This document shows, piece by piece, positions 1 to 7,884 of a stretch of 64,000 bases of DNA. Source of the DNA: Sphingomonas sp. NBWT7 (GTDB taxonomy: Bacteria > Pseudomonadota > Alphaproteobacteria > Sphingomonadales > Sphingomonadaceae); the NCBI RefSeq assembly GCF_014217605.1, contig NZ_CP043639.1, positions 2,689,501-2,753,500 of the forward strand. Direction: 5' to 3'. How positions within the stretch are numbered: position 1 is the stretch's first letter; every line of letters begins with the position of its first letter. The position numbers and the translations under genes were made by a program. The notes beneath the pieces were generated by a model, which ran no database searches, was not told where the DNA came from, and saw only the letters and a list, made by a program, of their open reading frames with translations.

Positions 1-1
1 G

Positions 2-556
2 TTGCTGATTCAGGGGCCGGTGCTGATCGTCGGCGCGCTGCTCGGCCCCGCGAGCGTGGTGGTGCTCGCGACGTCGCGCACGCTTGCGCGTCTCGGCACG
101 GCGGCGACCAACATGGTCAACAACAGCTTCGTCAGCGAATATTCGGCGCTCGCCGGGGCGGGCGCGGCGAGCGCCTTCGACCGTCTGGTCCGCGTTCAGC
201 TCGGTGCGACGGCGGCGATCGTCAGCGGCTACGCGCTCGTGGTGCTCGCGACGGCGCCTTTCGCGCTCGGGCTGCTGACGCACGGCCGCGTCGCCATGGC
301 CCAGCCGTTCTTCGCGCTGCTCGTGCTGAGTGTAGTCGCAGAGATGCTGTGGTCGGCGCTGTTCACGCCGATTTCGGCGACCAACCAACACGCCGCGGTA
401 ACGCCGATCTTCATTGCGCTCAGCGGTGCGGCGCTCCTCGCCACGGCGCCGCTGATCGCGCATCTGGGGGTGAGCGGCGCGGCGATCGCGCTGCTCGCCG
501 CGCACGGCGCGATGATCCCGGTAACTTGGCATCGCCTGCGGCAGACGCGGGCGTGA
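2..556 (+). CDS. Polysaccharide flippase (Wzx-like), C-terminal part
   Basis: This is the C-terminal 184 codons of an integral membrane protein whose start lies outside the window. Several hydrophobic segments of about 20 residues are visible, and the pattern (polar loop with NNSF, then paired helices ending in a short basic tail) fits the MATE/MVF-like lipopolysaccharide flippase family. Such proteins move lipid-linked repeat units across the inner membrane. The stop TGA overlaps the GTG of the following glycosyltransferase, so the two are co-translated. The neighbouring glycosyltransferases and polymerase support an exopolysaccharide role. Family assignment is by appearance and context; the substrate cannot be read. 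Confidence 0.7.
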   Translation: MLIQGPVLIVGALLGPASVVVLATSRTLARLGTAATNMVNNSFVSEYSALAGAGAASAFDRLVRVQLGATAAIVSGYALVVLATAPFALGLLTHGRVAMAQPFFALLVLSVVAEMLWSALFTPISATNQHAAVTPIFIALSGAALLATAPLIAHLGVSGAAIALLAAHGAMIPVTWHRLRQTRA

Positions 557-1590
557 CCGAGCCGTCAGCGCCGCTGTTCGTCGGGCTGTCTGCCGAAGGG
601 CCCGGCGGCATCCAGCGCTTCAATCGGCGCATCATCACCGGGCTCGGCGAGATCGGTGCGGCACCGCGGTGCGTGATGCTGAACGATGCAGCGATCGCCG
701 GCCGCCGCGCGCGACTGTTTCGGGCCGTTATGGGCGCAGCGCGGCGGGCACCGACGTTGCTGCTGGGGCACGTCAACTTGTTGCCGATCGCCGCGGGCTA
801 TCGCGCGCTGAACTCCGTGGGGCGCGTGATCCTGTTCGCGCACGGCATCGAGGTGTGGGGCGATCCGACGTACCGCCGCGTGCGTCGCTGGGAGCCCGCG
901 GCGATGCGCGCGCTGGTCGATCACGTCGCGGTGGTGAGCGATTTTTCGCGCGGGCGCATGGCGGCGGCGTTCGGCGTCGCGCCGGATCGCTTCCACCTTT
1001 TCCCGAATGCGGTCGATCTGCCGCCGCTCGAGGCCGGCGTGCGACCTACGCCGACGATCCTGGCGGTCGCGCGGCTGGGGGCGGGAGAGCGCGAGAAGCG
1101 CGTCGACGATCTGATCCGCGCGCTGCCGATCGTCGCTGCCAGCGTGCCCGCTGCGCGACTGACGATCATCGGTGACGGGCCGCTGCGCGCCGAACTCGCC
1201 GGCCTTGCCGCGACGCTGGGCGCGTCCGGCCGCGTCGACCTGCCGGGCAGCGTCGACGATCACGTACTAGCCCAGGCCTATGCCGACGCGCGCGTCTTCG
1301 CGCTGCCGTCGACCAAGGAAGGGTTCGGCATCGTCTATCTCGAAGCGTGGGCGCGCGGCGTGCCGGTGGTGGCGGCGCGCGGCGGGGCGCCGGCCGAGAT
1401 GATCGCCGACGGCATCGACGGGCTCTCCATTCCGCCGGGCGACATATCGGCGCTGGCCGCGGCGCTGATCGCGCTGCTCGTTGACCCCGAGGCGGCGGCG
1501 CGCATGGGCGCGGCGGGACGCGCGAAGGTGGAACGATACTATTCGGCGCAGGCATTCAGCGCCAATCTGCGGCGCCTGCTGGAGCGCTGA
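553..1590 (+). CDS. Glycosyltransferase family 4
   Basis: A 345-residue GT-B glycosyltransferase, probably adding a sugar to a lipid-linked exopolysaccharide unit at the cytoplasmic face. The N-terminal half has the GGIQRFNR loop near residue 16. The C-terminal GT4 domain begins with ILAVARLG and continues through IIGDGPLR. It carries the E-x7-E nucleotide-sugar motif in EGFGIVYLEAWARG near residues 257-270. The GTG start at 553 overlaps the TGA of the flippase gene, which decides the start. The last 35 bases overlap the end of the convergent polymerase gene. Donor and acceptor sugars are not predictable. Confidence 0.88.
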   Translation: MTEPSAPLFVGLSAEGPGGIQRFNRRIITGLGEIGAAPRCVMLNDAAIAGRRARLFRAVMGAARRAPTLLLGHVNLLPIAAGYRALNSVGRVILFAHGIEVWGDPTYRRVRRWEPAAMRALVDHVAVVSDFSRGRMAAAFGVAPDRFHLFPNAVDLPPLEAGVRPTPTILAVARLGAGEREKRVDDLIRALPIVAASVPAARLTIIGDGPLRAELAGLAATLGASGRVDLPGSVDDHVLAQAYADARVFALPSTKEGFGIVYLEAWARGVPVVAARGGAPAEMIADGIDGLSIPPGDISALAAALIALLVDPEAAARMGAAGRAKVERYYSAQAFSANLRRLLER

Positions 1591-3037
1591 TCCGCATCCC
1601 GCCGAAGGCGCGCCTTGCGCGATGCGACCGATCGAGCAGCAGGAGCGCAGCCCCGACCAGCAGCAGGAACGGAAAGCTGCGGCAGAAGAACGACAAGGTG
1701 GTGCTGACTTCGCGCTCGGCCAGAAAGGCGGTGGCGGCGAAGACGAACGCCGCCCAAGCATTGTTCGCCATCCGCCCGGTGGCAAGATCGAGCACGACGA
1801 AGGTGATCGCGACGGTTATGGCGGGCAGGACGAGCACGCCGACCCAGCCGAGCGCGGCAAGGCTGCTCGCGACAAGCCCGACGACGGGGCGCGCGATCGA
1901 TCCCCTCGCGCGAAAGCCGTAATGCCAGGCGATGCGATCGGGCGCGGTCACCAGCGTCTTGCGCAGGAGGAAGCCGGGCAGCAGCGTTTCCGCCGGATCG
2001 CGCCACAGATCGGCGAGGCCCATCGTGCCGCGATCGCCCAGCCGGCGCGCTACCTGATCGATCGGCTGGATCATCGTGAAGCGTTCGGTGTTCCAGGTGC
2101 GCGGATAGACGTAGCTGTCGTAATAGGTGAGCTGGAAGCCAGCGGCGATGCGATCCGCATCGGCGGCGAGGCCGACGGGATCGAAGCGTGCCGCGGCGAT
2201 GACCCGAGCGGTGGCGGCAATCCGGCTCAAGCCGCGCGCGTCGGGCTGCGCGCGGACGATCTGGATCGCGGGGACGACGAACGCGACGGCGACAATCGCG
2301 GCGATCGCGGCCGGCACGATCCATCGCCACCGCATGCGGACGCGGAACGCCAGTAGCGTGACTAGAACGACCAGCGCGAAATCGAACAGCGTGCGCTTGG
2401 TGTTGTCGGCGAGCGTCAGCGCGAGGACGACGATTGCCATCGCGGCGAGCAGCGCCTTGGGCGCGACTGTCGCGGGACGCTGCGCGACGAGCGCCGCCTG
2501 CAGCCCGGCGCCGAGCAGCAGCAGTGGATAGAAGGTGCCGAACCCACCGAACCCGCCGCCCTCGAACCCGCCGTTGCTGGCAATCGCGCGGAACTGCGTC
2601 TGGAGAAAGACGAAGAGCGCGCCGAGCGCGAAGGCGAGCGGCGCGAGCCAGGCGAGGCGCGCCGGATCGGCGGTGATCGTGCGCAGGCGGATCGCGAAGC
2701 GCGACGGGCGGCGCACCATATGGCTTGCCGCATAGCCGACACCGATCGAAGCGAAGCCGGCGAGGAGGTAGGTTGCGGTCGTCTCGGGTACGACGAGGTT
2801 CGTCTGCACCGGTTGGGCGGCAAGCGTCTTCACGACGAGGCTGGCGGTGCCGAAATAGACGCAGAACAGCGCGAACAGCCCGTCCGACACGCGCGGATTG
2901 CGCTTCGCCAGCGGCGCGAGTGCGGCGGTGGCAATTATCACGAGCGTGCCGAGCACGCCGACGCTCGCGCCGAGCAGCGCCTGCATCACGGCCAGCGCCG
3001 CGACGGTGATCGCGTAGAACAGGCATCGCGCGCGCAC
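1556..3037 (-). CDS. O-antigen/exopolysaccharide polymerase-like membrane protein (Wzy-like)
   Basis: A 493-residue protein with about ten or more hydrophobic segments and one long soluble loop around residues 200-360, the layout of Wzy-type polymerases that join repeat units in the periplasm. Primary sequence in this family is poorly conserved, so the call rests on topology and on flippase, glycosyltransferase and acetyltransferase neighbours. I place the start at GTG 3037 because GGGGGAAGGA lies about 8 bases upstream and the peptide then opens with a short basic stretch and a membrane helix. The open frame continues further upstream but becomes arginine/proline-rich and non-membrane. It is transcribed opposite to the rest of the locus. 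Confidence 0.72.
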   Translation of the reverse strand: MRARCLFYAITVAALAVMQALLGASVGVLGTLVIIATAALAPLAKRNPRVSDGLFALFCVYFGTASLVVKTLAAQPVQTNLVVPETTATYLLAGFASIGVGYAASHMVRRPSRFAIRLRTITADPARLAWLAPLAFALGALFVFLQTQFRAIASNGGFEGGGFGGFGTFYPLLLLGAGLQAALVAQRPATVAPKALLAAMAIVVLALTLADNTKRTLFDFALVVLVTLLAFRVRMRWRWIVPAAIAAIVAVAFVVPAIQIVRAQPDARGLSRIAATARVIAAARFDPVGLAADADRIAAGFQLTYYDSYVYPRTWNTERFTMIQPIDQVARRLGDRGTMGLADLWRDPAETLLPGFLLRKTLVTAPDRIAWHYGFRARGSIARPVVGLVASSLAALGWVGVLVLPAITVAITFVVLDLATGRMANNAWAAFVFAATAFLAEREVSTTLSFFCRSFPFLLLVGAALLLLDRSHRARRAFGGMRISAPAGAADWR

Positions 3038-3147
3038 GGCGATCGTCCTTCCCCCTCTTCCCCACCGCGTTGCTAGCAGCCCGCGCAAGTGCCGTCGACG
3101 GCGAGCGGTTGCACAAGACAGTCGCTTCGTTAGACCTTGGAGAAAGG

Positions 3148-3167
3148 GGGGCGCCGGGGGGCGCCCC
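3148..3167. other. GC hairpin in the leader of the acetyltransferase gene
   Basis: GGGGCGCC and GGCGCCCC form a perfect 8-bp stem around a GGGG loop. The hairpin ends one base before the GGGAGGG ribosome-binding site of the gene starting at 3183. It could restrain translation or mark the divergent promoter region; no function is shown. Confidence 0.4.
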
Positions 3168-3182
3168 GGGAGGGCAGCGCAT

Positions 3183-3773
3183 TTGCGGTTCGGCGACGAC
3201 GACAGGCCGCTCGACGGCGGCGCCGCGCGCGCGTGGCAGGGGGGTGCGAGCTTCTCGAAGGCCAACCGCCTGTACCGGCTGGCCTGGACGATCGCGTGGC
3301 TGCTGCTGGCGGCGTGGACGCCGCCGCCGCTGCGCGGTTGGCGCCGACTGGTGCTGCGGACGTTCGGCGCACGGCTGGCGCCGACTGCCAACGTCTATGC
3401 CAGCGCGCGGATCTGGTCGCCGCGCAACCTGTCGATGGGGGCGCATGCCGCGATCGGGCCGCGCGCGACGATCTACTCGATGGCGCCGATATCGATCGGG
3501 GCGCACGCGGTGGTGTCGCAGGGCGCGCATCTGTGCGCGGGCACGCACGACATCGAGGATGCTGCCTTCCAGCTCGTCGTGCGGCCGATCTGCATCGGCG
3601 CGCGCGCATGGGTGGCGGCGGACGCCTTCGTCGGGCCGGGGGTGTCGATCGGCGAGGGTGCGGTGCTCGGCGCGCGGGCGGTGGCGATGCGCGACGTCGC
3701 GCCGTGGACGATCGCCGCCGGCAACCCGGCGCGCGTCGTGCGCGAGCGGTGCATCCGGTTCGATCGCGCGTGA
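3183..3773 (+). CDS. WcaF-like sugar O-acetyltransferase (left-handed beta-helix)
   Basis: A 196-residue acyltransferase of the hexapeptide-repeat family. Residues about 65-180 carry the repeating [LIV]GxxxxI pattern typical of a left-handed beta helix, including the GTHDIED loop seen in colanic acid WcaF-type enzymes, and end with AAGNPARVVRER. It likely acetylates a sugar of the polysaccharide repeat unit in the cytoplasm. The start is TTG at 3183, preceded by GGGAGGG at about 8 bases; no ATG or GTG upstream gives a sensible N-terminus. The stop overlaps the GTG of the next gene. The acceptor sugar is unknown. Confidence 0.85.
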   Translation: MRFGDDDRPLDGGAARAWQGGASFSKANRLYRLAWTIAWLLLAAWTPPPLRGWRRLVLRTFGARLAPTANVYASARIWSPRNLSMGAHAAIGPRATIYSMAPISIGAHAVVSQGAHLCAGTHDIEDAAFQLVVRPICIGARAWVAADAFVGPGVSIGEGAVLGARAVAMRDVAPWTIAAGNPARVVRERCIRFDRA

Positions 3774-4732
3774 CGGCGGGCATCTCTGCCGTGATGATGC
3801 CACCGGCCGGCGTTGACCTGACGGTGGTGATCCTGACGTACAACGAGGCACACCATATCGAGCGTGCGATCGAGAGTGTCCGCGGCCTTGCCCGCGCGGT
3901 TCTCGTCGTCGACAGCTATTCGGACGACGCGACCGTCGCGCTGGCGCAGGCCGCGGGCGCGACCGTGCTGCAGCACCGCTTCACCAGCCATGCCGCGCAG
4001 CTGCAATGGGCGCTGGATCATGCCGGAATCGCAACCGGCTGGACGATGCGGCTTGATGCCGACGAGCTGATCGAGGCGGACCTCGCGGCGGCAATCGTCA
4101 CGACCTTGCCGACGCTGCCGCCCGAGGTGAGCGGGATCGAGCTCGATCGCAAGCACGTGTTCATGGGGCGCTGGATCCGGCATGGCGGGCGCTATCCGTT
4201 GCGGCTGCTGCGCCTGTGGCGAACGGGTCATGCGCGGGTCGAGCAGCGCTGGATGGACGAGCATATATTGCTCGAGCGCGGGGCATCGATCGTGCTGGCG
4301 GGCGGCTTTGTCGACGAGAACCTCGGCGATCTCACCTTCTTCACCGCCAAGCACAACGGCTATGCGACGCGCGAGGCGGTGGAGGTGATCGCTGGGCGCC
4401 ACGCGCTGTTCGGCACGCGCGAAACGCTATCACGCGGCGGCGGCCCCAAACAGGCGCGCGGCAAGCGGCGGATCAAGGCGCTGGTGTACGACCGGCTGCC
4501 GCTATGGGCCGCGCCGCTCGGCTATTTTCTGTACCGCTTTATCGTGCAGCGCGGCTTCCTGGATGGGCGTGCCGGGCTGATCTACCACGTGCTGCAAGGC
4601 TTCTGGTATCGCTTCCTCGTCGCCGCCAAGGTGGTCGAGTTCGAGCGGGCGCTGGCGGGCTGCACGACGCGCGAGGCGCGAATCGCGAAGTTGTGCGCGC
4701 TGACCGGGCTGCCGATCGGGGAGGCGGGGTGA
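3770..4732 (+). CDS. Glycosyltransferase family 2
   Basis: A 320-residue GT-A glycosyltransferase. The N-terminus has LTVVILTYNEAHHIERAI, followed by VVDSYSDDAT and the metal-binding MRLDADE near residue 95. The C-terminal third contains amphipathic or membrane-associated helices (around WAAPLGYFLYRFI), as in WaaE/KdtX-like enzymes. It should transfer a sugar during repeat-unit assembly at the inner membrane. GTG 3770 overlaps the upstream TGA and its own TGA overlaps the next GTG (4729), so three consecutive genes are translationally coupled. ATG codons a few residues downstream are alternative starts. Confidence 0.87.
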   Translation: MTAGISAVMMPPAGVDLTVVILTYNEAHHIERAIESVRGLARAVLVVDSYSDDATVALAQAAGATVLQHRFTSHAAQLQWALDHAGIATGWTMRLDADELIEADLAAAIVTTLPTLPPEVSGIELDRKHVFMGRWIRHGGRYPLRLLRLWRTGHARVEQRWMDEHILLERGASIVLAGGFVDENLGDLTFFTAKHNGYATREAVEVIAGRHALFGTRETLSRGGGPKQARGKRRIKALVYDRLPLWAAPLGYFLYRFIVQRGFLDGRAGLIYHVLQGFWYRFLVAAKVVEFERALAGCTTREARIAKLCALTGLPIGEAG

Positions 4733-5913
4733 CGCGCATCCTGCGCATCATCACCAGCGCCGATCCGCGCACCGGCGGGCCGATCGAGGGCGCGCGGCAG
4801 GTCGCGGCGGCGTGGGCGCGTGCGGGGCATCGCCAGGATCTGCTGACGCTCGATCCGCCCGAGGAGCGGCACTTGCCCGATTATCCGGGGCGGATCGTCG
4901 CGCTCGGCCCGCCGCGCGGGCGCGGGCTGCGCGCGCGCTATCGCTACGGCGCGGCGATGGTGCCGTGGCTGCGCGCGCACGCCCACGACTATGACGCAGT
5001 GATCGTATCGGGGCTGTGGCGCTATTCGGCGCGCGGCGCGATGCGGGCGCTCGCCGATGGGCCGGTGCCGTATTTCGTCATCCCGCACGGCATGCTCGAT
5101 CCGTGGTTCCGCGAGGGCGCCACGGGCAAGCAATTCGTCAAGCAACTGTCGTGGTGGTGGGCCGAGGGGCCGTTGCTGGCGGGCGCGCGCGCGGTGCTCT
5201 TCACCAGCGAGGAGGAGCGGCGGCGCGCGCGGGGTGCGTTTCGCCCGTATCGCCTGACCGAAGCGGTGATCGATTACGGCACGGCGGATATCGGTGCGGC
5301 GAGCGCGGGGGAAGCGGTGGCGCAGGTCGCGGCGTTCCGCGCGCTGCTGCCGGCGCTGAATACGCGCGAGCATTTGCTGTTCCTCGGGCGGCTGCATCCG
5401 AAGAAGGGGTGCGACCTGCTGATCGCGGCGTTCGCGGAAGTGGCCGGGTGCGCGCCTGGGCTCGATCTCGTCCTTGCCGGGCCCGACGATGCGGGGTTCG
5501 GCGCGGTGCTGCGCGCGCAGGTGGCGGCGGCCGGGCTCGCTGATAGGGTGCATTTTGCGGGCATGCTGCGCGGCGCGGCGAAGGCGGGAGCGCTGCGATC
5601 GGCGGCGGCGTTCGTGCTGCCGTCGCATCAGGAGAATTTCGGCATCGCCGTCGCCGAGGCGCTGGCGTGCGGCACGCCGGTGCTGATCAGCCACGAGGTC
5701 GCGATCTGGCGCGAGGTGCTGGCCGAGGGCGGCGGCCTTGCTGCGCCCGATACGGCGGCGGGGACGCGCGATCTGCTGGAGCGCTTCCTGTCGCTTCCGG
5801 CAGAGGAGCGGCAGACGATGCGGCAGGCCGCGCGTGCCGCGTACGAGCGGCGGTTCACGATCGAGCGCGCGGCGCACAGCCTGCTGACGACGATCGAGCG
5901 GCATCTCGCCTGA
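4729..5913 (+). CDS. Glycosyltransferase family 4
   Basis: A 394-residue GT-B glycosyltransferase. The N-terminus reads ILRIITSADPRTGGPIEGAR, a common opening for GT4 enzymes of exopolysaccharide loci, with PHGMLDPW near residue 123. The C-terminal domain has FLGRLHPKKG near residue 222 and an E-x7-E type motif in HQENFGIAVAEALACG. The GTG start overlaps the stop of the GT2 gene. It is the last of the coupled acetyltransferase-GT2-GT4 set; the next gene begins after a 62-base leader with its own signals. Specificity is unknown. Confidence 0.88.
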   Translation: MTRILRIITSADPRTGGPIEGARQVAAAWARAGHRQDLLTLDPPEERHLPDYPGRIVALGPPRGRGLRARYRYGAAMVPWLRAHAHDYDAVIVSGLWRYSARGAMRALADGPVPYFVIPHGMLDPWFREGATGKQFVKQLSWWWAEGPLLAGARAVLFTSEEERRRARGAFRPYRLTEAVIDYGTADIGAASAGEAVAQVAAFRALLPALNTREHLLFLGRLHPKKGCDLLIAAFAEVAGCAPGLDLVLAGPDDAGFGAVLRAQVAAAGLADRVHFAGMLRGAAKAGALRSAAAFVLPSHQENFGIAVAEALACGTPVLISHEVAIWREVLAEGGGLAAPDTAAGTRDLLERFLSLPAEERQTMRQAARAAYERRFTIERAAHSLLTTIERHLA

Positions 5914-5916
5914 CGG

Positions 5917-5929
5917 GCTGTCCTACACG
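5917..5929 (+). promoter_or_regulatory. Shared 13-mer of two leaders (copy 1)
   Basis: GCTGTCCTACACG occurs here and again at 47728-47740. In both places it begins 53-59 bases before a start codon and is followed 28-29 bases later by two GAAC direct repeats. The common geometry suggests one promoter or operator class. A 13-mer shared by chance is not rare in 64 kb, so the evidence is the position, not the word alone. Confidence 0.35.
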
Positions 5930-5944
5930 GTTGATCGTGATGTA

Positions 5945-5959
5945 GAACAAATCACGAAC
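5945..5959 (+). promoter_or_regulatory. Candidate LexA (SOS) box, GAAC-N7-GAAC
   Basis: GAAC AAATCAC GAAC fits the alphaproteobacterial LexA operator, a direct repeat GAAC/GTTC with a 7-base spacer. It lies 17 bases before the ATG at 5976 and just before the AGGAGG ribosome-binding site, a place where repressor binding would block expression of the following two genes. About one such match is expected by chance in a window this size and composition; the location makes it worth keeping. Confidence 0.45.
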
Positions 5960-5975
5960 AATCAGGAGGGCGGCA

Positions 5976-6404
5976 ATGGTGGCGGAAGTCGAAGTTCCGG
6001 CGGGGTTCGTCCCGCAATATGCGTTGGCATTCGGCGCGGTGGACGCGCCGGCGGTGTCGGTGCACGCGGGCAATCCGCTGCCGGTGCGTACCGTGCGGCA
6101 GGCGGCAGGCAGCGTGCCGCTGATCGGCAGCACGTCGGCGAGCGGGACCGCGGGGCCGTTCGTGCCCGAGCTCGGCACACCGATCCGCGTGACGCTGACC
6201 GGCAGCTGGTCGGGCGTGGTCGAGCTGCAGCGGTCGATCGACGGCGGGGCAACGCGCGTGCCGCTGACCGCGGGGGGCGAGCGCTGGGGACGGTTCACCG
6301 GCAACGCCAACGAGGCGGTGACGGACGAGAGCGAGGCGGGCGCGACCTACCATCTCGCCATCGCACTGCAATCGGGCACGCTCACCTATCGAGTGGCGCA
6401 ATGA
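5976..6404 (+). CDS. Hypothetical protein, possibly phage-tail related
   Basis: A 142-residue protein without a signal peptide or membrane segment. The middle (VTLTGSWSGVVELQRSIDGG) and the end (TYHLAIALQSGTLTYRVAQ) look like a small beta-sandwich with conserved W and G positions, of a kind I associate with structural or tail proteins of sphingomonad phages; that association is from memory. A strong AGGAGG precedes the ATG, and the ATGA at 6401 couples it to the SGNH hydrolase. Nothing in it resembles sugar polymer biosynthesis, so it is out of character for the locus. No catalytic function can be proposed. Confidence 0.6.
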   Translation: MVAEVEVPAGFVPQYALAFGAVDAPAVSVHAGNPLPVRTVRQAAGSVPLIGSTSASGTAGPFVPELGTPIRVTLTGSWSGVVELQRSIDGGATRVPLTAGGERWGRFTGNANEAVTDESEAGATYHLAIALQSGTLTYRVAQ

Positions 6405-7825
6405 GCGCGGCGGACGTGATCGCGCGCGGCATGGCGGCGCAGGCGCGCGCAGCGGTGGCGACGAACAATCGCCACGCGCGGCTGATCGCGGCGGCGGCGG
6501 CGAGCGAGCGGCGCAACCCGATTGTCCTGCCGCCGTGGCTGGCACCGCCCGCCTACGCGTCCAACACCGCTTATTCGGTGGGGCAGGTGGTCGCCAATGC
6601 GGGCGGCTGGTTCATGTGCGGGATTGCCGGCACCAGTCCGGCGAGCGGCGGCGGGCCGACGACGACGGCGAGCGGGCAATATGTCGCCGATGGGGCGACC
6701 GCGGTCTATTGGACGTATCTGGGCGGCGCACGCGCGGCCGATCCGGGCGACGGCGCACCGGCGGTGTCGGCGGTGACGAGCAACCCGTCGCTCGGCGCGA
6801 ACTGGTTGCCGGCGAGCTTTCCCGCGTCGTACCGCGTGCGCGGCGCGGCGCCCACCGCGTATCGCGGCAGCTTCTGGTCGCTCGGCAGCTTCGAGGCGAA
6901 GGCGGGCGTGGTCGCGTGCGCCGGCGCGTCGGTGGGATTCGACTGCGACGCCGACAAGCTGGCGATCTTTCTGCCGGCCAATTCGGCGCAGCTGCGCTTC
7001 ATCGTCGACGGGCGCTATCTGATGCCCGGCAGCCATGTGGTCGGCGGGGCGGACCAGTGGCTGGTGATCGACTGGACGGCGAGCACCGGCCGGCGGCTGC
7101 GCAGCTACGAGGTCGAGACCGGCAAGAGCGCGGCCTATTTCGGCTGTGCGCAGACGCCGCTGTCGGCGAGCGTCAGCGCGGGGGCTAGCGGGGCGCCGCG
7201 GCTGGTGGTGATCGGCGACAGCTATAATGCGGGATCGAGCTACGGGCCGTGGCTGGCGGGCGGATCGATCGCGCAGCTCGTCGCCAAGCGGCTCGGCTGG
7301 CGCGACGCTTGGAACCTGTCCGCGGGGGGCACGGGCTATCTCAATCCGTCGGCCGCGGCGTTCCACACCTATCGACAGCGCGTGCCGCAGGCGCTCGCAC
7401 TCTCGCCCGACGTCGTGCTGCTGATGGGATCGACCAACGATACCGGCTATTCGCCCGCGCAGGTGCAGGCCGAGGTACTGGCGACGGTGCAGGCGATCCG
7501 CGCGGGTACGCGCGCGCCGATCATCGTCGTCGGCGTGCCGTCGATCAACCTCGCCGGTGCGGCCGCGACCGAGGCGGCGATGCAGGCCGGCGTGGCGCAG
7601 GCGGGCGACCCGTTGACGTTCTTCGTCCCGATTGCGGGGGCGACGCCGCCGTGGGTGTTAGGTAGCTGGAACAATGCGAGCGGGGTGCCGGCGGGCGCGG
7701 CCAATAACGGGCTCTACGTCGCGGCGGACAACGTTCATCCGCCAGAGATCGGCTATGATTACTACGCGCAGCGGGTCGAGCGCGCGGTGCGGGCGAGCGT
7801 GCTGCCGGTGCTCGCCGCCGGCTGA
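6401..7825 (+). CDS. SGNH/GDSL hydrolase with N-terminal sugar-binding-like segment
   Basis: A 474-residue esterase-type protein. Residues about 40-110 have the pattern of CBM5/12-like or phage tail modules (YSVGQVV, WFMC, VYWTYLGG). The C-terminal SGNH domain shows block I VVIGDSYNAGSS (catalytic Ser near 273), the block III GSTND, and the Asp-x-x-His block in DNVHPPEIGYD near 445. Such enzymes deacylate polysaccharides and are often found on phage tail spikes. There is no signal peptide. It is coupled to the preceding gene by ATGA and shares its LexA-like leader. Alternatives are a modifying esterase of the host polysaccharide or a relic of a prophage depolymerase. Confidence 0.78.
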   Translation: MSAADVIARGMAAQARAAVATNNRHARLIAAAAASERRNPIVLPPWLAPPAYASNTAYSVGQVVANAGGWFMCGIAGTSPASGGGPTTTASGQYVADGATAVYWTYLGGARAADPGDGAPAVSAVTSNPSLGANWLPASFPASYRVRGAAPTAYRGSFWSLGSFEAKAGVVACAGASVGFDCDADKLAIFLPANSAQLRFIVDGRYLMPGSHVVGGADQWLVIDWTASTGRRLRSYEVETGKSAAYFGCAQTPLSASVSAGASGAPRLVVIGDSYNAGSSYGPWLAGGSIAQLVAKRLGWRDAWNLSAGGTGYLNPSAAAFHTYRQRVPQALALSPDVVLLMGSTNDTGYSPAQVQAEVLATVQAIRAGTRAPIIVVGVPSINLAGAAATEAAMQAGVAQAGDPLTFFVPIAGATPPWVLGSWNNASGVPAGAANNGLYVAADNVHPPEIGYDYYAQRVERAVRASVLPVLAAG

Positions 7826-7839
7826 GCGGCCAGCGGCAC

Positions 7840-7865
7840 GGCGCGGCGCTGGGCAAGGCCGCGCC
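7840..7865. terminator. GC-rich hairpin after the SGNH hydrolase gene
   Basis: GGCGCGGC and GCCGCGCC form a perfect 8-bp stem with a 10-base loop, 15 bases after the hydrolase stop. There is no T-run, so it may be a pause site or a Rho-assisted end rather than a classical terminator. Confidence 0.3.
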
Positions 7866-7884
7866 GCGCCGATAGGCTGGCGCG

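Noticed and set aside
1539-3851. A 770-codon open frame on the minus strand across the polymerase and acetyltransferase genes
   Set aside because: Very Arg/Pro/Ala-rich with no domain; it is a high-GC shadow of the Wzy-like and acetyltransferase genes in other frames.
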